A stretch of 27,897 bases of DNA from Dehalococcoidia bacterium UBA6808. Lineage in GTDB: Bacteria > Chloroflexota > Dehalococcoidia > GIF9 > UBA5629. How positions within the stretch are numbered: position 1 is the stretch's first letter; each line of letters begins with the position of its first letter. The stretch spans positions 1-27,897 of the forward strand of contig DKFA01000069.1 of assembly GCA_002452695.1 (NCBI GenBank), in the 5' to 3' direction. Positions 23,525-27,897 of this stretch are shown piece after piece. The notes beneath the pieces are model-generated. The model was not told the origin of the DNA, searched no databases, and worked only from the letters and a program-made list of their open reading frames with translations. Made by a program: the position numbers and the translations under genes.

Positions 23525-23855
23525 GCAGCCTGGGCGCTTTCTCGTACACATTTTCCAGGTCGTAGAAATTACGCATTTCCTTTGAGAAGATGTGTATTAC
23601 TACATCCAGATAATCCATTAATATCCAGCCCGATTCGGAGTCACCTTCGCCGCGATAGAGTTTGACCGATTCCTTGCCGAGGGATTTTGTGATTTCGTTT
23701 TGGATAGCGTCTAATTGGCGGTCGCTTTCACCGCTGCAGATCACTATGTAGTCAGTAAACGAGCAGGCTTGCCGCGTATCAAGTAAAACCACATCCTCGG
23801 CCTGCTTATCCGAGGCCAGTTCGACGGCACGGCGTGCTATTTCAATCGGCTCCAG
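23511..23855 (-). CDS. rsfS: Ribosome silencing factor RsfS
   Basis: This 114-residue protein binds ribosomal protein uL14 and blocks subunit joining under starvation. SFTDYIVICSGESDRQL, SGWILMDYLDVVIHIF and the C-terminal FYDLENVYEKAPRL are typical. The first ordinary start codon in frame is a GTG at 23792, but the conserved N-terminal helix (EIARRAVELASDKQAEDVVL) lies before it. The frame is open back to a TAA and contains no ATG, GTG or TTG in that part. A CTG at 23855, giving LEPIEIARR, has AAGGAG exactly six bases upstream. CTG is therefore the probable start; a sequencing error changing ATG to CTG cannot be excluded. Confidence 0.88.
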   Translation of the reverse strand: MEPIEIARRAVELASDKQAEDVVLLDTRQACSFTDYIVICSGESDRQLDAIQNEITKSLGKESVKLYRGEGDSESGWILMDYLDVVIHIFSKEMRNFYDLENVYEKAPRLLRIQ

Positions 23856-23904
23856 CGACTTCTCCTTGCAACTAAAGTAATATCTTTACCGACTTCTTAT
23901 AACT

Positions 23905-23933
23905 ATCATATACTAACTGCACAGCGTTAACAA
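23905..23933 (-). promoter_or_regulatory. rsfS promoter
   Basis: On the minus strand TTGTTA (23928-23933) and TATGAT (23905-23910) are 17 bases apart. Predicted start is near 23898, giving a leader of about 43 bases that ends in the AAGGAG before the CTG start. Confidence 0.65.
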
Positions 23934-24027
23934 CGTCGTCTACTCCGATCATGAAAACCCTGTCGCCATGTACTCGCTACTAAGGGTTTCGCTAACCGTA
24001 TGCGTTTAGGTTTCAGGGAAATTCATT
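23934..24027. other. Intergenic stretch between divergent rsfS and marR promoters
   Basis: No gene is visible between the two promoters. The stretch contains an AAACCCT / AGGGTTT inverted repeat (about 23955-23961 and 23983-23989) with a loop of about 21 bases. Its role is unknown. The whole gap between the rsfS and marR coding regions is about 300 bases and is otherwise filled by their leaders. Confidence 0.4.
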
Positions 24028-24055
24028 TTGACATTTCCACCTTTTGTGTCATAAT
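24028..24055 (+). promoter_or_regulatory. marR promoter
   Basis: A perfect TTGACA (24028-24033) and CATAAT (24050-24055) are 16 bases apart. The predicted start near 24062 gives a leader of about 95 bases, the longest of the clear promoters in this window. Confidence 0.7.
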
Positions 24056-24093
24056 ACAGCTATACAATTGGAAACGTTCAATCAGAGGCAATA

Positions 24094-24111
24094 CCGATAT
24101 CGGAGTATCGG
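24094..24111. promoter_or_regulatory. Palindrome in the marR leader, candidate operator
   Basis: CCGATATCGG (24094-24103) is a perfect 10-base palindrome, and CCGATA (24094-24099) repeats inverted as TATCGG (24106-24111). Palindromic sites upstream of marR genes are usually autoregulatory. Here it lies downstream of the predicted start, where bound protein could act as a roadblock. Confidence 0.4.
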
Positions 24112-24157
24112 CTAGGGATGTTCATAAAATTGAATATTATTGTGGAGGAAAACTAAA

Positions 24158-24631
24158 ATGGCGCAATTTATTAAAGCTGATAAAGACTATACGCTGCTTA
24201 CGTCTTTGCTGCAGGTAGGAGACATTTTCGTTAAAATCAGGGAAAGGGAACTACTCCAGCAGAACCTGTCTGCAACCTCTGCCCAGATACTTTTCCTGGT
24301 CGATGCCATGGGCAAAGATGTGACCCCCGCCAAGATTTCCAGGATGCTTCTCCGTGAACCACATTCCGTATCCGGCATCTTGATGCGAATGGAAAAACAG
24401 GGCCTTATCAAACGGGCCAAAAACATGGAAAGAAAGAACCTTATACGCGTCACGCTGACACCCAAGGGTAAAAACGTCTTGGGAGAAGCCATGAAAAAAG
24501 AGGGCGTCAAACACGTTATGTCAAAGCTAACTGAAGAACAGCGCAAGCAACTGAAACAGTCGCTGGCCACCCTGAAAGAAGCGGGCATGAAAGAACTTAA
24601 CCTCAGCCCCAAAGCGCTTCCCTGGCCTTAA
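24158..24631 (+). CDS. MarR family transcriptional regulator
   Basis: This 157-residue protein has the MarR winged helix: TSAQILFLVDAMGKDVTPAK leads into the recognition helix ISRMLLREPHSVSGILMRME and the wing RAKNMERKNLIRVTLTPKG, ending in a dimerisation helix. The ATG at 24158 follows GGAGG. It is a single-gene unit between a strong promoter and a terminator. Ligand and targets cannot be read from the sequence; ftsH downstream has its own promoter. Confidence 0.92.
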   Translation: MAQFIKADKDYTLLTSLLQVGDIFVKIRERELLQQNLSATSAQILFLVDAMGKDVTPAKISRMLLREPHSVSGILMRMEKQGLIKRAKNMERKNLIRVTLTPKGKNVLGEAMKKEGVKHVMSKLTEEQRKQLKQSLATLKEAGMKELNLSPKALPWP

Positions 24632-24652
24632 ACTATAATATCATGATAATGC

Positions 24653-24690
24653 AGGTCGTCCTCCCCACGAGGGGGAGGAACGACCTTGTT
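24653..24690 (+). terminator. Terminator after marR
   Basis: AGGTCGTCCTCCCC (24653-24666) pairs with GGGGGAGGAACGACCT (24671-24686) around an ACGA loop, with one small bulge, and is followed by TGTTT. It separates marR from the ftsH promoter. Confidence 0.75.
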
Positions 24691-24727
24691 TCCATAGCTG
24701 TATTTGTTATCTTATACGATTTGTTCT

Positions 24728-24755
24728 TTGTCGTTTGGTTTCTATTTGTTATAAT
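24728..24755 (+). promoter_or_regulatory. ftsH promoter
   Basis: A perfect TATAAT (24750-24755) has TTGTCG (24728-24733) 16 bases upstream. Predicted start is near 24762; AAAGG lies seven bases before the ATG at 24785. Confidence 0.55.
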
Positions 24756-24784
24756 AAACTCAGGTTTTTTTATAAAGGTTAATT

Positions 24785-26632
24785 ATGAAAGCACGTTGGT
24801 GGCAGGGTAGCCTTCTCTACCTGCTCATACTGATGACACTGCTGGCGCTGGCCTTCAGCTTCTTCCCCGTAAATAAAGGGCCCGAGGAAGTTGATTTCTA
24901 TACTTTTATCGATAACATCAAAAGCAACCAGGTCGCTGTCATCCAGCAGGAAGGTAATACCATTATCGGGGTTAAAGACGATAAGGCTGTTTTCAAGTCC
25001 TCTTTTGTCGGCAGCACCAAGGAGCTGATTGACAGCCTGAAAGATGCAGGCGTCGAGCTCGGTGAAAACGGCGTCAAGTTTGAAGTCAAGACCGACAGCC
25101 TCGATTGGGGCAGTATTATGCTCAGTTTTCTGCCGCTGGTGCTTTTCGGCGCTCTGCTTTTCTTCCTCTTCCGCTCCGCCCGCGGCGCAAACACGCAGGC
25201 CTTCAACTTCGGCAAGAGCCGGGCCAGGATGGTATCCGGCGATAAACCGACGGTTACCTTCGCCGATGTGGCCGGCGTGGACGAATCCAAGGGCGAACTG
25301 CAGGAGGTGGTTGAGTTCCTTAAATCACCCCAGAAGTTCCTGGCGCTGGGCGCCCGCATACCCCGCGGCATGCTGCTGGTCGGCCCTCCCGGCTGCGGCA
25401 AAACCCTTATCGCCAAAGCCACTGCCGGAGAAGCGGGTGTGCCTTTTTTCTCCATCAGCGGCAGTGAGTTTGTAGAAATGTTCGTCGGCGTGGGCGCATC
25501 GCGCGTCCGCGATCTTTTTGATAACGCCAAGCGCAATGCCCCCTGCATCGTTTTCGTAGATGAGATTGATGCCGTCGGCCGCCACCGCGGCGCAGGACTG
25601 GGCGGAGGGCATGATGAGCGCGAGCAGACCCTGAACCAGATCCTGGTGGAAATGGATGGCTTCGACAGCAAAACCAACGTCATTGTTCTGGCAGCCACCA
25701 ACAGGCCCGATATCCTCGACCCCGCACTGCTCAGGCCGGGCCGCTTCGACCGCCATATCGTCATCGACCAGCCAGATATCAACGGCCGCAAGGCCATACT
25801 GGCTGTACATGCCAAGGGCAAACCAATCGTGGAAAAGGATTACGCTTTCGACGTCATCGCCCGACAGACGCCGGGCTTCAGCGGTGCCGACCTGGCCAAC
25901 CTCCTTAACGAGGCTGCTATTCTGGCCGCCCGTCGCAACCGTAAGGACATTACCTTGAAAGAGATGGAAGATGCCATCGACCGCGTGATCGCCGGACCGG
26001 AGAAGAAGGGCAGGGTCATCACCAAGACCGAACGCGAGTTGATCGCCTATCACGAAGTCGGCCACGCACTGGCCGCTAAGAGACTGCCGCATGCCGACCC
26101 TGTTCACAAGATATCCATCGTAGCCAGGGGTATGATGGGCGGCTGGACAAGGTTCTTGCCGAGTGAAGAGCGCCACCTCGAGACCTACAACCGTTTTAAG
26201 GACGGCATGGTAGTAGCTCTGGCGGGCCGCGCCGCGGAGCAGGTTGCCCTTAACGAGCTTACTACGGGGGCGCAGAATGATCTGGAAAAAGTTACCACCA
26301 TTGCCCGCCGCATGATCACCGAGTTCGGCATGAGCCAGAAACTCGGCCCCCGAACCTTCGGTAAGCGCGAGGAAATGGTGTTTCTGGGCAAGGAAATTCA
26401 CGAACAGCAGAACTACAGCGACAAATTTGCTCAGGAGATCGACGAGGAAGTTGAACAGATGGTCAAGGAAGCCTACAGCAAGGCCGTGCAGATCATGACC
26501 GAGAACAGGGACAGGCTGAAGTACGTAGCTGATTACCTGATCGAGAAAGAGACCATCGACGACGTTACTTTCGAGAGGCTGCTTAACGACCCCCTGCCAA
26601 AACCCAGCCTGGAAACTACCGCAGCTTCCTGA
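24785..26632 (+). CDS. ftsH: ATP-dependent zinc metalloprotease FtsH
   Basis: This 615-residue AAA+ protease degrades misfolded or short-lived membrane and soluble proteins at the inner face of the membrane. Two membrane helices (about 9-27 and 109-128) flank the external domain. The AAA domain has Walker A GPPGCGKT (200-207; Cys in place of the usual Thr), Walker B IVFVDEID, the pore motif FVG and the second region of homology LLRPGRFDR. The protease zinc site is HEVGH (H423, E424, H427) with the third ligand in [12 protein letters not shown]. All catalytic elements are present. Its stop codon abuts that of the convergent polyprenyl synthase gene. Confidence 0.97.
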   Translation: MKARWWQGSLLYLLILMTLLALAFSFFPVNKGPEEVDFYTFIDNIKSNQVAVIQQEGNTIIGVKDDKAVFKSSFVGSTKELIDSLKDAGVELGENGVKFEVKTDSLDWGSIMLSFLPLVLFGALLFFLFRSARGANTQAFNFGKSRARMVSGDKPTVTFADVAGVDESKGELQEVVEFLKSPQKFLALGARIPRGMLLVGPPGCGKTLIAKATAGEAGVPFFSISGSEFVEMFVGVGASRVRDLFDNAKRNAPCIVFVDEIDAVGRHRGAGLGGGHDEREQTLNQILVEMDGFDSKTNVIVLAATNRPDILDPALLRPGRFDRHIVIDQPDINGRKAILAVHAKGKPIVEKDYAFDVIARQTPGFSGADLANLLNEAAILAARRNRKDITLKEMEDAIDRVIAGPEKKGRVITKTERELIAYHEVGHALAAKRLPHADPVHKISIVARGMMGGWTRFLPSEERHLETYNRFKDGMVVALAGRAAEQVALNELTTGAQNDLEKVTTIARRMITEFGMSQKLGPRTFGKREEMVFLGKEIHEQQNYSDKFAQEIDEEVEQMVKEAYSKAVQIMTENRDRLKYVADYLIEKETIDDVTFERLLNDPLPKPSLETTAAS

Positions 26633-27595
26633 TCAGCGGGTACGGTCGATCACGAATCCCACCAGCGCATTGAGCGACTGTCGCGCATCGCAGTCCGGCA
26701 GCTTCTCCAGTGCCCGGCAGGCTTTCATGTAAAACTCCCTGGCTATCTCCCGGCAATCATCGATCACGCTGGAGGCCCGCACCTTTTCCAAAGCCTGCGG
26801 AACAAGCTCTTTCCTGCGTTCTACGATGATCTCACGGATGATTTTATCAGAAGGGTATTTTTCTGCATAGATAATTGAGGGCAGTGTGATCGCGCCCTGG
26901 GTCAGGTCGGAGCCGACGGGCTTGCCCAGAATGGCCTGGCCGCCGACGAAATCAAGGATATCATCGATGATCTGGAAGGCCAGCCCAAAATTGAGCGCAT
27001 AGTCTTTGAGCGCTTCTACCTGATCATCCGGGCAGCCGCTTAAAACGGAACCGCATTCAGCCGCCATGACAAACAGGCAGGCCGTCTTGTCGCTGATCCA
27101 TCTGTAGTAGTTATCCCTGGCGCTGACCGGGTCGAAGACAATCCCGGCTTCCCTCAGCTCCCCTCCTGATATCGTCATCAGCGTTTCAGAGAAACGTTTG
27201 ATCACACGCATGTTATCTGTCGTGGCCGCCAGGCTACCCGCACACGAGAACAGGTAGTCGCCCAGCAGCAACGCGCTGTTGACACCGTATTTCAAATACA
27301 CTGCCTGCTTGCCATGCCGCGTCTCCGCATTGTCGATCATATCGTCGTGCACCAGCGTACCAATATGCAATATCTCGGTTGCAGCCGCCATGGACACCAG
27401 CACATCCAGGTCGTACTTATAAAATTTTCCGCTCAACAGCGTTAGCGCCGGCCTCAGCCTTTTGCCTACATTGAGCAGGGCAAACTCAAGCATTTCGGAA
27501 AGCAGGGGGATGTTGTTCCTGGCGATCTGTTCGAGCCTGGCTTCGACCAGTTTGAGATCCTCTTTAACAGGACGGTAGATCTCTTCCAGTGTCAT
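26633..27595 (-). CDS. Long-chain polyprenyl diphosphate synthase
   Basis: This 320-residue trans-prenyltransferase extends farnesyl or geranylgeranyl diphosphate with IPP. The first Asp-rich motif is in LVHDDMIDNAETRHG (about 83-87) and the second is IIDDILDF (about 209-213). GKRLRPAL and the GDYLFSCAG segment are also typical. Small residues before the first motif (ATEILHIGTL) suggest a long product, in the heptaprenyl to decaprenyl range, as for quinones or lipid carriers; chain length is inference. The start at 27595 shares one base with the metG stop (TGATG), so it is coupled to metG. Confidence 0.9.
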   Translation of the reverse strand: MTLEEIYRPVKEDLKLVEARLEQIARNNIPLLSEMLEFALLNVGKRLRPALTLLSGKFYKYDLDVLVSMAAATEILHIGTLVHDDMIDNAETRHGKQAVYLKYGVNSALLLGDYLFSCAGSLAATTDNMRVIKRFSETLMTISGGELREAGIVFDPVSARDNYYRWISDKTACLFVMAAECGSVLSGCPDDQVEALKDYALNFGLAFQIIDDILDFVGGQAILGKPVGSDLTQGAITLPSIIYAEKYPSDKIIREIIVERRKELVPQALEKVRASSVIDDCREIAREFYMKACRALEKLPDCDARQSLNALVGFVIDRTR

Positions 27596-27897
27596 CAGTT
27601 GCTTACGCTCCCCAGCCTTGCCATCTCCTCCTCGACGATCCTGTCTTCCAGCTTGGTAAACAGCGCCTGCGGCTGAGGCAACTTCTGGCCAGCCAATGGT
27701 AGCTGCATCTCCCATCCGGCATTTCTGATATCGCCCTCGAAGCCCAGGTAGTTATGCAGCTTCTGCGAGGTAAAGGGCAGGAAAGGATACAGCAGGGTTT
27801 TCAGCGCTGAAATAGCGCCCAGTGCCGTATAAACGGACTGTCCGGCGGCCGTCCTGTCCTGCTTGAGCATCTTCCAGGGAGCAGTGTCGTCCAGGTA
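27595..27897 (-). CDS. metG: Methionyl-tRNA synthetase, C-terminal part (runs off the window)
   Basis: The last 100 codons of a gene that continues beyond 27897. YLDDTAPWKMLKQD is the conserved start of a helix in the MetG anticodon-binding domain, followed by LYPFLPFTSQKLHNYLGFEG and a short tail ending LGSVSN. No C-terminal tRNA-binding (OB) domain is attached; the protein ends after the anticodon domain. It would charge tRNA-Met in the cytoplasm. The catalytic domain is outside the window. Confidence 0.88.
   Translation of the reverse strand, partial: YLDDTAPWKMLKQDRTAAGQSVYTALGAISALKTLLYPFLPFTSQKLHNYLGFEGDIRNAGWEMQLPLAGQKLPQPQALFTKLEDRIVEEEMARLGSVSN

Noticed and set aside
23511..23792. 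Short RsfS starting at the GTG at 23792
   Set aside because: It would remove the conserved N-terminal helix, and no Shine-Dalgarno precedes it.
24898..26401. Long antisense frames opposite ftsH (307 and 358 codons)
   Set aside because: They are shadows caused by codon bias in ftsH; no recognisable domains or ribosome-binding sites.
1..27897. CRISPR arrays, integrase attachment sites, prophage genes and replication origins
   Set aside because: No regularly spaced repeats, integrase or DnaA-box cluster seen on reading through both strands.

Overview
The window is a compact, mid-GC bacterial chromosome segment with a mixed set of housekeeping genes and one small decayed accessory region at the left end. 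Gene content and order (metG - long-chain polyprenyl diphosphate synthase facing ftsH; thiL-tsaE-tsaB; ndk facing rsfS; ksgA-ispE; an eIF2B-like protein next to tatD; a TGS-domain GTPase) point to the phylum Chloroflexota, most likely class Dehalococcoidia. That assignment is inference from gene content; no 16S rRNA gene is present.

Layout. 1-0.9 kb: a dead chemoreceptor gene carrying a short TA-flanked inverted-repeat element, joined to the first 44 codons of an IS256-type transposase. 1.0-1.8 kb: a vapBC-type toxin-antitoxin pair with a three-repeat operator over its promoter. 1.8-2.6 kb: a two-gene unit for a glycine-rich RRM RNA-binding protein and a CxxC zinc-ribbon protein. 2.9-5.6 kb: TGS GTPase, eIF2B-like protein and TatD. 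5.6-7.5 kb: serine acetyltransferase and a sugar-phosphate nucleotidyltransferase. 7.5-12.4 kb: a thiol-redox cluster (thioredoxin, CcdA, TlpA-like lipoprotein, membrane-anchored TlpA-like protein, and an 800-residue protein with two redoxin domains around two fibronectin-type domains). 12.4-15.7 kb: a TrkA-type potassium channel, a CPBP protease and the CCA-adding enzyme. 15.6-19.0 kb, minus strand: VTT membrane protein, IspE, KsgA, a large Alu-containing SRP RNA with a clear promoter, and a metallophosphoesterase. 19.2-20.6 kb: a 5'-truncated gamma-glutamylcyclotransferase-like gene, a membrane-anchored cyclophilin and a zinc-ribbon membrane protein. 20.7-27.9 kb: thiL-tsaE-tsaB, ndk, rsfS, a MarR regulator, ftsH, the polyprenyl synthase and the C-terminal end of metG.

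How the genes work together. The redox cluster reads as an electron relay: cytoplasmic TrxA reduces CcdA, which passes electrons across the membrane to the TlpA-like proteins. TsaE and TsaB belong to the tRNA t6A pathway. KsgA, RsfS, the SRP RNA, the CCA enzyme and MetG all serve translation or protein targeting. IspE and the polyprenyl synthase belong to isoprenoid synthesis, and FtsH and the cyclophilin to membrane protein quality control.

Most notable observations: the 800-residue double-redoxin/FnIII protein; the 85-bp element whose in-silico removal restores the chemoreceptor frame; a large SRP RNA with an Alu domain; a probable CTG start for rsfS; a three-repeat toxin-antitoxin operator; and several genes whose -10 box lies so close to the start codon that leaderless or nearly leaderless mRNAs are likely.
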